The notes beneath the pieces are model-generated. The model made no database searches and was not told where the DNA came from. It worked only from the letters and a program-made list of their open reading frames with translations. Of a stretch of DNA of 64,000 nucleotides, positions 44,927-54,279 are shown piece after piece. The number at the start of each line of letters is the position of its first letter. Position 1 is the stretch's first letter. Source of the DNA: Candidatus Pseudomonas phytovorans (lineage in GTDB: Bacteria > Pseudomonadota > Gammaproteobacteria > Pseudomonadales > Pseudomonadaceae); the NCBI GenBank assembly GCA_029202525.1, contig CP119325.1:5120001-5184000 (forward strand), in the 5' to 3' direction. Position numbers and translations under genes: made by a program.

Positions 44927-45937
44927 CTAAGGCAACAGGTCTTCAAGGCGGCCATGCAGGCGCTGCGGCAAATTTTCCTGAATCTCGATCAGCGCCCGCT
45001 GGATGGCACTCTGAAACCCCTGCACACCCGCCGAGCCATGGCTCTTGATGACGATTCCCTGCAAGCCCAGAAAGCTCGCACCGTTGTGTCGCGCCGGTGC
45101 CAGGTCGGCCTGCAGGCGCTTGAGCAATGGCATGGCCATCGCCCCGGCCGCCCGCGACAACACGCCACCCTTGAACAACTGTTCGATGCGCGCGCCGATC
45201 ATGGTCGCCAAGCCTTCGCTGGACTTGAGCAGGATATTGCCGACAAAGCCGTCGCACACCACCACATCAGCCTCGCCCCGGTACAGCCCGTCGCCTTCGA
45301 CGAAGCCTACATAGTTGAGCCCACGGGCATTCTGCAACAGGCTCGCAGCCAGCTTGACCTGCTGGTTGCCCTTGATGTCCTCGGTGCCGATGTTCAGCAA
45401 TGCCACACGCGGCCGATGCACACCCAGGGCCTGGGCAGCCACTGAGCCCATCACCGCAAACTGATAGAGGTTCTCGGCCGTGCAATCGACATTGGCACCC
45501 AGGTCGAGCAGCTGACAGTAACCCGCCTGGGTCGGAATGGCCGCCACCATGGCTGGCCGGTCGATACCCGGCAAGGTCTTGAGCACAAAGCGTGACAGCG
45601 CCATCAGCGCCCCGGTATTGCCAGCACTGACGCAGGCCTGGGCCTTGCCGTCACGCACCAGTTCGAGGGCGATGCGCATCGACGAGTCCGGCTTGCCCCG
45701 CAACGCCTGGGATGGCCGCTCGTCCATGCCGATCACCTCACTGGCGGCGACAATTTGCAGGCGCGCACGATCCGCAGCCGCAAGGCCACTGACAAGATCT
45801 TCTAGGAGAGAGGGTTGACCGACGAGGGTCAGGTGCAGCGAGGGGGTAGCCGAAAGGCAGGCAATGCTAGCCTGGACAATGCTGCGGGGACCGAAGTCCC
45901 CGCCCATTGCGTCGATCGCGATGATCTGAGCGGACAA
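44927..45937 (-). CDS. plsX: Acyl-ACP:phosphate acyltransferase
   Basis: The 336-residue protein makes acyl-phosphate for phospholipid synthesis. It begins IIAIDAMGGDFGPRSIVQ and has SAGNTGALMALSR near residue 104 and GTEDIKGNQQVK near 180. It follows rpmF by three bases, so the ribosomal and lipid genes are co-transcribed as in E. coli. Confidence 0.97.
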   Translation of the reverse strand: MSAQIIAIDAMGGDFGPRSIVQASIACLSATPSLHLTLVGQPSLLEDLVSGLAAADRARLQIVAASEVIGMDERPSQALRGKPDSSMRIALELVRDGKAQACVSAGNTGALMALSRFVLKTLPGIDRPAMVAAIPTQAGYCQLLDLGANVDCTAENLYQFAVMGSVAAQALGVHRPRVALLNIGTEDIKGNQQVKLAASLLQNARGLNYVGFVEGDGLYRGEADVVVCDGFVGNILLKSSEGLATMIGARIEQLFKGGVLSRAAGAMAMPLLKRLQADLAPARHNGASFLGLQGIVIKSHGSAGVQGFQSAIQRALIEIQENLPQRLHGRLEDLLP

Positions 45938-45940
45938 GGA

Positions 45941-46123
45941 TTACTCGTCAGCGCCCTTGTCGATCACTTTACGACCACGGTATACGCCTTCTGGCGAAAC
46001 GTGGTGACGCAGGTGAATTTCACCGGTGGTTTTTTCTACCGACAGCGCGTTTTCCGACAGGGCGTCGTGCGAACGACGCATGTCACGGGCAGAGCGGGAT
46101 TTTTTGTTCTGCTGAACAGCCAT
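45941..46123 (-). CDS. rpmF: Ribosomal protein bL32
   Basis: The 60-residue basic protein starts AVQQNKKSRSARDMRRSHDAL and contains LRHHVSPEGVYRGRKVI. It lacks the zinc cysteines, as is usual for this lineage. It lies between yceD and plsX. Confidence 0.97.
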   Translation of the reverse strand: MAVQQNKKSRSARDMRRSHDALSENALSVEKTTGEIHLRHHVSPEGVYRGRKVIDKGADE

Positions 46124-46136
46124 AATTGATTAACTC

Positions 46137-46664
46137 CTAAACGTTTGGGTCACGCTTTAACTGCGCCAAAACACTGAACGGGTTGGACCGCGATACCTCG
46201 TCCTGGCTCGAATCGGGCTCGTCTGCGCCCGCCGGCTGCTGGCATTCTTCCGGATGATGAGCAGGCACAATCGGCAAGGCGAGCAGAAGCTCTTCCTCGA
46301 CCAATGCCTGCAGATCCAAAGGATCTTCGCCCAGTTCCAGCACGTCATAGCCTTTCGGCAACGACTGGGTATTCGCACCCTCCTTCACCACAGCGTATGT
46401 ACATTCGCTGTAGATCGGCAGGGTGACCAGCTCAAGACAACGCTGGCAAACCATCTTGACCTCGACGTTCAGCTCGGTGTGGATAACCACCAGGTGCTGT
46501 TCATCTCGTTCAAAATCGAACTTCGCCTGCACCGTACCGACATTGTCGGAAAGCGGGTCGCAGAGTCTTTCCAAATCAGCGAGTTGCAGCGAACCGTTAA
46601 GGGTTACGCCACGATCGGCTAATTTGCGCGGGTCAACGTGAGGTGGAATCGGGTCATTCAACAT
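46137..46664 (-). CDS. yceD: DUF177 protein YceD (23S rRNA accumulation protein)
   Basis: The 175-residue protein has two CxxC-like parts (MVCQRCLELVTLP near residue 90) and the DUF177 C-terminal DPLDLQALVEEELLLALPIVPAH. It is encoded directly before rpmF, as in E. coli, and is thought to act in 23S rRNA accumulation. Length is normal. Confidence 0.93.
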   Translation of the reverse strand: MLNDPIPPHVDPRKLADRGVTLNGSLQLADLERLCDPLSDNVGTVQAKFDFERDEQHLVVIHTELNVEVKMVCQRCLELVTLPIYSECTYAVVKEGANTQSLPKGYDVLELGEDPLDLQALVEEELLLALPIVPAHHPEECQQPAGADEPDSSQDEVSRSNPFSVLAQLKRDPNV

Positions 46665-46760
46665 AGGCGCAGCATTCTAGGGATGCCCCTCGCCCCTGTC
46701 AAAGGAAATTAGGCGGCATCGTGCGTGATAGAATTAGTTCAACCGAATCAGGAGTCTACC

Positions 46761-47339
46761 ATGCTTCCGTTGCTACTGGCTTCCAGCTCTGCCTATCGCC
46801 GTGAACTACTCGCACGCCTGCGCCTGCCTTTCACCTGGGCAAGCCCCGACATAGACGAGCAGCGCCTGGATGACGAGCCCGCCGTAGAGCTGGTGCGCCG
46901 CCTGGCCAGGCAAAAGGCCGAGGCGCTGGCAGGCAGCCACCCCGGGCATTTAATCATCGGCTCGGACCAGGTTGCAGTGTTGGGTGAACAGGTGCTGGGC
47001 AAGCCCCATACCTTCGAGCGGGCCTGTGAGCAACTACTGGAGTGCAGCGGGCAGCAGGTGAGCTTTCTGACCGGGCTGGCACTGCTGAACAGCGCGACCG
47101 GGCAGTGCCAGGTTGATTGCGTGCCGTTTACTGTGACGATGCGCGAGCTGAGCCGGGAGCGCGTGGAGCGCTATGTCACGACGGAGCAGCCGCTGGATTG
47201 CGCCGGCAGCTTCAAGGCGGAGGGATTAGGGGTGAGCTTGTTTCAGAGCACACATGGGTGCGATGCGACCAGCCTGATCGGGCTGCCATTGATTCGACTG
47301 GTGGATATGCTGACCAAGGAAGGGGTGGTTATTCCTTGA
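46761..47339 (+). CDS. Maf-family nucleotide pyrophosphatase (YceF type)
   Basis: The 192-residue protein starts MLPLLLASSSAYRRELL with the Maf motif SSSxxR, and has IIGSDQVAVLGEQVLGKP near residue 65. The enzyme hydrolyses modified or canonical nucleotides; the position divergent from yceD-rpmF points to the YceF type, 7-methyl-GTP pyrophosphatase. The start at 46761 follows CAGGAG; a longer frame from 46725 is not supported. Confidence 0.92.
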   Translation: MLPLLLASSSAYRRELLARLRLPFTWASPDIDEQRLDDEPAVELVRRLARQKAEALAGSHPGHLIIGSDQVAVLGEQVLGKPHTFERACEQLLECSGQQVSFLTGLALLNSATGQCQVDCVPFTVTMRELSRERVERYVTTEQPLDCAGSFKAEGLGVSLFQSTHGCDATSLIGLPLIRLVDMLTKEGVVIP

Positions 47340-47365
47340 GATTTTTGGGGCCGCTTTGCGGCCCA

Positions 47366-47429
47366 TCGCGACGCAAGGCCGCTCCTACAAGGAATCGCGA
47401 TCACCTGAAGGAGCGGCCTTGCGTCGCGA
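47366..47429. repeat. REP-type 21-bp inverted repeat between maf and sppA
   Basis: Arms at 47366-47386 and 47409-47429 are exact inverses over 21 bp (starting TCGCGACGCAAGG). Flanking hairpins GGGGCCGC-TTT-GCGGCCC and GGGGCGCAAAGCGCCCC lie at about 47347 and 47433. It lies between the convergent maf and sppA genes, so it probably also stops transcription. Confidence 0.8.
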
Positions 47430-47466
47430 AAGGGGCGCAAAGCGCCCCCAGCATTTTCAGCCCAAA

Positions 47467-48462
47467 TCAGCGCAACTGCGGGCCCTGGAACCCCATCCAC
47501 ATCGCCAAGTGCTCAGCCACGCTGGCCCCCACACGCTTGGAGAAGCGATCAAACGGCGATTCCTGCACAGTGAAGTCCACCAGCTCTTTCTCGCCAACAA
47601 TCTCACGCGCCACGTAGCTGGCACTGCCCAGCCCATCCACCAAACCCAGATCCTTGGCCTGCTCGCCCGACCACACCAGGCCGCTGAACAGTTCCGGATG
47701 CTCCTTGTCCTTCAGGCGATCGCCGCGCCCTTGCTTGACCATGGCGATAAACTGGTTGTGGGTAGTATCCAGCACACCCTGCCAGAACTGCTTCTCTTCA
47801 GGCCTTTCCGGCGAGAAGGGGTCAAGGAAGCCCTTGTGCTCGCCCGACGTGTAGGAACGCCGCTCCACGCCCAACTTTTCCATGGTACCGACAAAGCCGT
47901 AGCCGGCCGCAGTAACACCAATAGAGCCCACCAAGCTGGCCTTGTCGGCATAGATCTCGTCTGCAGCACTGGCGATGTAATAGGCGCCAGATGCGCCAAG
48001 GTCGGTGATTACCGCGTACAGCTTGATGGCCGGGTACTCAGCGCGCAGGCGGCGGATTTCGTCATACACGTAACCCGCCTGCACCGGACTGCCGCCCGGA
48101 CTGTTGATGCGCATCACCACAGCCTTGGTCTTGCTGTCCTTGAACGCCTCGCGCAGGCTCTTGACGATATTGTCGGCACTGGCGGCCTCCTGATCGGCAA
48201 TCACCCCCCGCACCTCGACCAGCGCGGTATGACTGGCACCACGCGATGCCGCCTTGTCCATGTTCATCAATGGCGAGAACAAGGCCAGGACACCGAACAG
48301 ATAGACGAAAGTCAGCAGCTTGAAGAAGATCCCCCAGCGCCGCGACCGGCGCTGCTCCTGCACGCTGGCCAGCAAGGTCTTTTCCAGCAGCTTCCAGCTT
48401 TTGCGCTCTTCGCGCTCCTCCGGCTCGGCCTCGGGGGCTTTCCATTCATCTGCCATGCTCAC
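47467..48462 (-). CDS. sppA: Signal peptide peptidase SppA, 36-kDa type
   Basis: The 331-residue protein has a charged N-terminus, one transmembrane segment (FFKLLTFVYLFGVLALFSPLM near residues 46-66), and a serine protease domain with VVMRINSPGGSPVQAG and the Ser in LGASGAYYIASAADEIYADK. It cleaves leftover signal peptides in the membrane. It lies next to the HAD gene, whose stop touches its start. Confidence 0.95.
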   Translation of the reverse strand: MSMADEWKAPEAEPEEREERKSWKLLEKTLLASVQEQRRSRRWGIFFKLLTFVYLFGVLALFSPLMNMDKAASRGASHTALVEVRGVIADQEAASADNIVKSLREAFKDSKTKAVVMRINSPGGSPVQAGYVYDEIRRLRAEYPAIKLYAVITDLGASGAYYIASAADEIYADKASLVGSIGVTAAGYGFVGTMEKLGVERRSYTSGEHKGFLDPFSPERPEEKQFWQGVLDTTHNQFIAMVKQGRGDRLKDKEHPELFSGLVWSGEQAKDLGLVDGLGSASYVAREIVGEKELVDFTVQESPFDRFSKRVGASVAEHLAMWMGFQGPQLR

Positions 48463-49137
48463 CTACCTTGGAAGTGGAGTTGCGGAACCATCCAGCCACT
48501 CGCGCAACTGGGAAAAATGATCGATGCACACCTGCGGACCAAACTCGGCCAGCGCCTGCAGCGACATGGCACCATAGCCCACCGCCACCGAATGCATGCC
48601 GGCATTGCTGGCCATCTGCAGGTCGAATGCCGAATCGCCGATCATCAGCGCACGCCCCGGTTCGACGCCACAATGACCGAGGATTTCCTCAAGCATCAAC
48701 GGGTGCGGCTTGCCACGGGTTTCGTCGGCAGCGCGGGTGATGTCGAAGAACTGCTCCCAGCCATTGGCCTTGAGCACCCGATCCAGCCCGCGACGAGCCT
48801 TGCCAGTGGCCACCGCCAGGCGGTAACCCTCGGCACGGAAGGCATCCAGCGATTCGACCACACCCTCGAACAGCGGCGAAGGCTGCTGGTCCAGCGCCAT
48901 GTAGATATCGGCATAGTGCTGACGGAAGCCTTCGACCTGTACAGGCGCCAGGTGCGGGTACAAGGTATGGATCGCTTCACCCAAAGCCAGACCGATGATG
49001 CCCTTGACCGCGTCATCGCTGCTCTGCGCCTCGCCGGCGCGCTCGGCGGCAGCATTCATGGCCTCGACAATACGCCCGATAGAATCGGCCAGGGTACCGT
49101 CCCAGTCGAAGATCAGTAGCTCATAGCCGTTGTTCAT
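48463..49137 (-). CDS. HAD-superfamily phosphatase, IA type
   Basis: The 224-residue protein has motif I LLIFDWDGTLADS at residues 6-18 with the two aspartates, a helical cap, VATGKARRGL near 114, and PGRALMIGDSAFDLQMASNAG near 163. This is the phosphoglycolate-phosphatase-like group; the substrate is not fixed by sequence. It lies between sppA and rluC with three-base gaps. Confidence 0.93.
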   Translation of the reverse strand: MNNGYELLIFDWDGTLADSIGRIVEAMNAAAERAGEAQSSDDAVKGIIGLALGEAIHTLYPHLAPVQVEGFRQHYADIYMALDQQPSPLFEGVVESLDAFRAEGYRLAVATGKARRGLDRVLKANGWEQFFDITRAADETRGKPHPLMLEEILGHCGVEPGRALMIGDSAFDLQMASNAGMHSVAVGYGAMSLQALAEFGPQVCIDHFSQLREWLDGSATPLPR

Positions 49138-49140
49138 GGA

Positions 49141-50097
49141 TCAGGACGCACTCAAACGTTCAATGGTTTTCGCCCAGACTTCATCCACAGGCGCTTCGAG
49201 TTTCAGCTCACCGCCGTCCGGCAGCGGTACGGTCAACGCGTAGGCATGCAAAAACAGGCGCTTGCCACCGAGCTCGCGGATTTCGCGACTGAAGTCTTCG
49301 TCACCGTACTTGCTGTCACCGGCAATCATGTGCCCGGCATGCAGGGTGTGCACGCGGATCTGGTGGGTGCGACCAGTGATCGGACGGGCTTCGACAATGG
49401 TGGCGAACTCGCCAAAGCGGCGCAGCACACGGAACAGAGTCAGAGCCTCCTTGCCTTCGTCATTCACTTCGACCATGCGCTCGCCGGAGCGCAGGTTGCT
49501 CTTGAGCAACGGGGCGTTCACTTGCTTCTTCGCGGTCGGCCAGTGGCCGCGCACCAGCGCCATATAGCGCTTGTCGACACCATCGCCGCGCAGGGCGGCA
49601 TGCAGGTGGCGCAGCATGCTGCGCTTCTTGGCGATCATCAGCAGGCCGGAGGTGTCACGATCAAGGCGGTGCACCAGCTCCAGTTCCTTGGCGTCCGGGC
49701 GCAGCTGGCGCAGCGCCTCGATCACGCCAAAGCTCAGGCCGCTGCCGCCATGCACGGCAATGCCGGGCGGCTTGTTCATCACGATCAGCGCCTTGTCTTC
49801 GTAGACAATGGCTGCCTCAAGGCGCTGCAGCAGGCCCTGGGCCACCGGTGCCGGCTCGTCACGCTCCGGCAGGCGGACGGGCGGTACCCGCACGATGTCG
49901 CCGGCCTGGATCTTGTACTCCGGCTTCACCCGCCCCTTGTTCACCCGCACTTCACCCTTGCGCAGGATGCGGTAGACCAAGGTTCTGGGCACGCCCTTGA
50001 GGGCCGTGATGAGGAAATTATCGATGCGTTGGCCGGCAAGCTCCGGCGCGACTTCGATCAGCTGAACGCCGGAAGTCGGAGGGGTATTGGTCGTCAT
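49141..50097 (-). CDS. rluC: 23S rRNA pseudouridine synthase RluC
   Basis: The start at 50097 gives 318 residues. An S4 RNA-binding domain (PRTLVYRILRKGEVRVNKGRV near residues 37-57) precedes the pseudouridine-synthase domain, with catalytic Asp in HRLDRDTSGLLMIAKK near 145 and GRTHQIRVHTLHAGH near 256. RluC modifies 23S rRNA residues 955, 2504 and 2580. It is divergent from rne, as in E. coli. Confidence 0.96.
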   Translation of the reverse strand: MTTNTPPTSGVQLIEVAPELAGQRIDNFLITALKGVPRTLVYRILRKGEVRVNKGRVKPEYKIQAGDIVRVPPVRLPERDEPAPVAQGLLQRLEAAIVYEDKALIVMNKPPGIAVHGGSGLSFGVIEALRQLRPDAKELELVHRLDRDTSGLLMIAKKRSMLRHLHAALRGDGVDKRYMALVRGHWPTAKKQVNAPLLKSNLRSGERMVEVNDEGKEALTLFRVLRRFGEFATIVEARPITGRTHQIRVHTLHAGHMIAGDSKYGDEDFSREIRELGGKRLFLHAYALTVPLPDGGELKLEAPVDEVWAKTIERLSAS

Positions 50098-50892
50098 GGC
50101 GGGATCATAACAATTTTTTATGGAATTGAAGCACTTAATCATTGCTGCTATAGTCGCGAACGCCGCCAAAAGCGGCAGGCCAGCGGCACCAGGCTCTTTG
50201 CCGGTCCCTGACCTTCGCAATTCTCCAGGACGCGAGGCCGTCCTACGGGGTTTTCGCCAGTTTACCGAATTGCCTGGAATCGCCACCAGCGCTGTGTAGA
50301 GAAGACCGAAAAAAAACGACAAGCGCGGTGTCTCACCTGCTTACCCGATTCTTTTCGCAGCCCCTCTGCCCGCAAGTCGCTTCCACGCAACGCACGGCGA
50401 ATGCTTCGGAAATACCTGCCTTGGACATGAATGGCGTCAGCGTCGAACCAGCGCTGGCGAAAAATGCAACCCGTTGCGGATTCAGCGCGCGGCAGCACCC
50501 GAATTATCAGGGATACGTGCAGGGTGGAGATGCACAGCCCTCGGACCGTGTAGCACCGCGTCCGGCCACCAGCCCACTGACGGTTGGCGAGCGGATAAGG
50601 TCCTGAACAGATGCCCCCGGGCGTCCACGGCTGAAGGTTGATTCCTCCTCCTGACTGAGTGCACAAGGCCCGCTTGGTTGATTCGATCTCCATTCGAAGC
50701 CACCGGGGCCTTGTTGGCACCGCAGCAAACAGGACGCGTCGTCGCGACAACGGCAGGCTGGGCAACCGGCTGGTGCCGAACGTCGCTCGACACGGGGGTG
50801 GCCCGGCCACCCTTTGCGCACCTTGGCACCGACCGTGATACGTCGTGTGTGCCGAACGCCGTTTCCGGCAGCCCGGAAACCGACGGTACAAC
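50098..50892 (+). promoter_or_regulatory. Long rne leader with promoter and hairpins
   Basis: The 795-bp gap holds a clear sigma-70 promoter: TTGAAG at 50126-50131 and TATAGT at 50149-50154, 17 bases apart. Transcription would start near 50161 and leave a leader of about 730 bases before rne. It contains a stem with ACAAGGCCC at 50663-50671 and its complement at 50706-50714, and a hairpin GTTTCCGG-CAGC-CCGGAAAC at 50861-50880 just before the rne ATG. RNase E controls its own mRNA through such a leader in E. coli; the same role here is inferred. Confidence 0.65.
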
Positions 50893-53800
50893 ATGAAAAG
50901 AATGCTGATTAACGCAACTCAACCCGAAGAGTTGCGTGTAGCCCTGGTGGACGGCCAACGTCTGTACGATCTGGACATCGAGTCCGGCGCGCGTGAGCAG
51001 AAAAAGGCCAACATCTACAAAGGCAAGATCACCCGCATCGAACCCAGCCTCGAAGCCGCCTTCGTCGACTTCGGTTCCGAACGTCACGGCTTCCTGCCGC
51101 TGAAAGAAATCTCCCGCGAATACTTCAAGAAAGCCCCCGAAGGCCGGGTGAACATCAAGGAAGTGCTCAGCGAAGGCCAAGAGGTCATCGTCCAGGTCGA
51201 GAAGGAAGAGCGCGGCAACAAAGGCGCCGCCCTCACCACCTTCATCAGCCTGGCCGGCCGCTACCTGGTACTGATGCCCAACAACCCGCGTGCCGGCGGC
51301 ATCTCCCGCCGCATCGAAGGCGAAGAGCGCAACGAGCTGCGCGAAGCCCTGAACGGCCTGACCGTGCCGGGCGACATGGGCCTGATCGTGCGCACTGCCG
51401 GCCTGGGCCGCAGCAGCGAAGAAATGCAGTGGGACCTCGACTACCTGCTGCAACTGTGGACCGCCATCAAGGAAGCGTCCCTGGACCGCGCCGCGCCATT
51501 CCTGATCTACCAGGAAAGCAACGTCATCATCCGCGCCATCCGCGACTACCTGCGCCAGGACATCGGTGAAGTGCTGATCGACAGCATCGACGCCCAGGAA
51601 GAGGCCCTGACGTTCATCCGTCAGGTGATGCCGCAGTACGCCAGCAAAGTGAAGCTGTACGAAGACAGCGTACCGCTGTTCAACCGCTTCCAGATCGAAA
51701 GCCAGATCGAAACGGCCTTCCAGCGCGTGGTCGACCTGCCGTCCGGCGGCTCGATCGTGATCGACCCGACCGAAGCCCTGGTGTCCATCGACATCAACTC
51801 GGCGCGTGCCACCAAAGGCAGCGACATCGAAGAGACCGCCCTGCAGACCAACCTGGAAGCGGCCGAGGAAATCGCCCGCCAGCTGCGCCTGCGTGACATT
51901 GGCGGCCTGATCGTCATCGACTTCATCGACATGACCCCGGCGAAGAACCAGCGCGCGGTGGAAGAACGTGTGCGTGAATGCCTGGAAGCCGACCGCGCCC
52001 GCGTGCAGGTTGGCCGCATCTCGCGCTTCGGCCTGCTGGAAATGTCCCGTCAGCGCCTGCGCCCATCGCTGGGCGAAAGCAGCGGCATCGTCTGCCCACG
52101 CTGCTCCGGTACCGGCATCATCCGTGACGTCGAATCGCTGTCGCTGGCCATCCTGCGCCTGATCGAAGAAGAAGCCCTGAAGGACCGCACCGCTGAAGTC
52201 CGCGCACAAGTGCCGATCCCGGTGGCCGCGTTCCTGCTCAACGAGAAACGCAACTCGATCACCAAGATCGAACTGCGTACCCGTGCGCGCATCATCATCC
52301 TGCCGAACGACCACCTGGAAACACCGCACTTTGAAGTCCAGCGCCTGCGCGACGACAACCCGGAAGTGCTGAACAACCTGTCCAGCTACGAGATCGCCAC
52401 CACCGAAACCGAAGAGGCACCGCAGCAGGCCGCCACTCGCACCCTGGTTCGCCAGGAAGCAGCAGTCAAGACCGCACCGGCCCGTACCAACGCGCCAGTC
52501 CCGGTTGCTGAAGAGCCACAACCTGCCGCCCCGGCCGCCCCTGCCCCGAGCGCCCCGGAGCCAAGCCTGTTCAAAGGCCTGGTGAAGTCGCTGGTCAGCC
52601 TGTTCGCCGGCAAGGACGAGCCTGCTGCTGCTCCGGTTGTCGCCGAGAAACCGGCCGCCGAGCGCAGCTCGCGCAACGAAGAGCGCCGCAACGGCCGCCA
52701 GCAGACCCGCAACCGCAACGGCCGTCGTGACGAAGAGCGCAAGCCGCGTGAAGAACGCGCCGAGCGCGCGCCGCGCGAAGAACGCCAGCCACGTGAGGAC
52801 CGTGCTCCACGCGAAGAGCGCGCACCACGTGAGGAACGTGCACCGCGCGAAGAGCGTGCGCCACGTGAAGAACGCGCCCCACGCGAAGAACGTGCACCGC
52901 GCGAAGAGCGCACCCCACGCCAGCCGCGCGAAGACCGCCGCAGCAACCGTGGCGAAGAGCGCGTGCGCGAACTGCGTGAGCCGCTGGATGCCACCCCGCC
53001 AGCTGAACGCGAAGAGCGCCAGCCACGTGAGGAGCGTGTAGCCCGTGAAGAACGTGCTCCACGTGAAGAACGCGCACCTCGTGAAGATCGTGCTCCGCGT
53101 GAAGAGCGTGCACCTCGCGAAGATCGTGCTCCGCGTGAAGAGCGCGCCCCTCGCGAAGAACGCGCTCCGCGCCCACCGCGTGAAGAGCGCCAGCCACGTG
53201 TAGCCGAAGAAGCGGCCGAGCAGGCTGCCGAAGTGGCCGAAGATCAACTGCCGAACGAAGAGCTGCTGCAAGACGAACAGGAAGGCACCGATGGCGAGCG
53301 CCCGCGCCGCCGCTCCCGTGGCCAGCGTCGTCGCAGCAACCGTCGTGAGCGCCAGCGCAACGCCAATGGCGAGCTGATCGACGGCGGCGACGAGGAAGAA
53401 GGCAGCGAAGAGCAGCCGCAACAGCACCAGGCCACCGAGCTGGGTGCCGAACTGGCCGCAGGCCTGGCTGTGACTGCCGCCGTTGCCAGCAGCAACATCA
53501 GCAGCGATGCCGAAGCCCAGGCCAACCAGCAGGCCGAGCGCGCCACCGCTGAAGTCGCCACTGTTGCCGAGACTGACAACAGCGAAGTCGCCCAACCCGC
53601 CGAGCAAGCTGAAAAGGTCGAGCAGCCAGAAGCTATAGCCAAGGCTGAAGAAACTGTCGTGGCCCCAGTGGTCGAACTACCGGTCAGCGATCCTGTGGCC
53701 GTGGTCGAGGCAACTGCCGAGCCAGTAGTCGAGGTTGCTCCGCAGCCTGTTGTCGAAGAGGCACCGGTTGTCGAGCCGATCGTGGTTGCCGAACCCGTGG

Positions 53801-54156
53801 CTGTTGAAGCCCCGGTGCAAGCCCCTGCTGTCGAGGGCGGTGAAGCCGAACAGGCTCCGGCCGTGATCGAAGTTGCCCCGGTTGCGGAGCAGCCAGCCCC
53901 AGTTGTCGAAGCCCAGCCAGAAGTGGTGGCCGAGCCTGCACCGGTAGTGGTTGAGCCTGCCCCGGTCGAAGCCCAGGTAGAGGTAGAAGCTGCCACCGTC
54001 ATGCTGGCCAACGGCCGTGCGCCGAACGACCCGCGTGAAGTGCGCCGCCGCAAGCGCGAGGCCGAGGCTGCTGCCAAAGCTGCACAGGAAGCTGCTGCAG
54101 CCTCCGACGAACCAGCCCTCGAAGCCGCCGATGAGCACAAGCCTCATCACGGTTGA
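50893..54156 (+). CDS. rne: Ribonuclease E
   Basis: The 1087-residue endoribonuclease starts MKRMLINATQPEELRVALVDG. The N-terminal half has the S1 domain (about 35-120), the catalytic acidic region (SIDINSARATKG near 300 and IVIDFIDM near 343) and the zinc-link CPRC near residue 402. The C-terminal half is a disordered degradosome scaffold: an Arg/Glu-rich stretch with about fifteen copies of the six-residue unit APREER, then Gln/Glu/Val-rich tracts, and the conserved end GRAPNDPREVRRRK. A long leader precedes it and a strong terminator follows. Confidence 0.98.
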   Translation: MKRMLINATQPEELRVALVDGQRLYDLDIESGAREQKKANIYKGKITRIEPSLEAAFVDFGSERHGFLPLKEISREYFKKAPEGRVNIKEVLSEGQEVIVQVEKEERGNKGAALTTFISLAGRYLVLMPNNPRAGGISRRIEGEERNELREALNGLTVPGDMGLIVRTAGLGRSSEEMQWDLDYLLQLWTAIKEASLDRAAPFLIYQESNVIIRAIRDYLRQDIGEVLIDSIDAQEEALTFIRQVMPQYASKVKLYEDSVPLFNRFQIESQIETAFQRVVDLPSGGSIVIDPTEALVSIDINSARATKGSDIEETALQTNLEAAEEIARQLRLRDIGGLIVIDFIDMTPAKNQRAVEERVRECLEADRARVQVGRISRFGLLEMSRQRLRPSLGESSGIVCPRCSGTGIIRDVESLSLAILRLIEEEALKDRTAEVRAQVPIPVAAFLLNEKRNSITKIELRTRARIIILPNDHLETPHFEVQRLRDDNPEVLNNLSSYEIATTETEEAPQQAATRTLVRQEAAVKTAPARTNAPVPVAEEPQPAAPAAPAPSAPEPSLFKGLVKSLVSLFAGKDEPAAAPVVAEKPAAERSSRNEERRNGRQQTRNRNGRRDEERKPREERAERAPREERQPREDRAPREERAPREERAPREERAPREERAPREERAPREERTPRQPREDRRSNRGEERVRELREPLDATPPAEREERQPREERVAREERAPREERAPREDRAPREERAPREDRAPREERAPREERAPRPPREERQPRVAEEAAEQAAEVAEDQLPNEELLQDEQEGTDGERPRRRSRGQRRRSNRRERQRNANGELIDGGDEEEGSEEQPQQHQATELGAELAAGLAVTAAVASSNISSDAEAQANQQAERATAEVATVAETDNSEVAQPAEQAEKVEQPEAIAKAEETVVAPVVELPVSDPVAVVEATAEPVVEVAPQPVVEEAPVVEPIVVAEPVAVEAPVQAPAVEGGEAEQAPAVIEVAPVAEQPAPVVEAQPEVVAEPAPVVVEPAPVEAQVEVEAATVMLANGRAPNDPREVRRRKREAEAAAKAAQEAAAASDEPALEAADEHKPHHG
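52745..53205 (+). repeat. Tandem 18-bp repeats in rne scaffold region
   Basis: About 460 bp encode repeats of PREERA/PREDRA in two blocks, split by an unrelated SNRGEERVRELREP segment near 52940-53010. The DNA repeats are similar but not identical (CGTGAAGAACGCGC-type units), so copy number could vary between strains by slippage. The segment should be RNA-binding because of its high Arg content. Confidence 0.8.
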
Positions 54157-54171
54157 TAGCTAAGGCTGAAT

Positions 54172-54207
54172 AAAAAGCCCCGCCAGTGCGAACTGGCGGG
54201 GCTTTTT
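54172..54207. terminator. Terminator after rne
   Basis: Arms of 16 bp (beginning AAAAAGCCCCGCC) around GCGA, followed by T-runs on both strands. It lies between convergent rne and murB. Confidence 0.92.
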
Positions 54208-54227
54208 CTTGGCCGGGTGTTTGGCCT

Positions 54228-54266
54228 GCGCCGGCCTCTTCGCGGCTTTAGCCGCGAAGGGGCCGG
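54228..54266. repeat. REP element between rne and murB
   Basis: GCCGGCCTCTTCGCGGC, then TTTA, then GCCGCGAAGGGGCCGGC forms an imperfect palindrome typical of the Pseudomonas putida REP family. It is in the intergenic space after the rne terminator. Confidence 0.7.
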
Positions 54267-54279
54267 CACAGGCAATGAA

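Noticed and set aside
38904..46717. GAAATTAGGCGGCA occurring both at the tmk junction (38904) and between yceD and maf (46704)
   Set aside because: A 14-base match is expected several times by chance in 64 kb on both strands, and there is no other sign of an insertion at 46.7 kb.
50482..53607. A 1041-codon open frame on the minus strand, opposite rne
   Set aside because: It is an antisense shadow of rne. The repeats of the APREER array and GC-rich third positions keep the opposite frame open; its composition (Phe/Ala/Arg-rich) matches no family.
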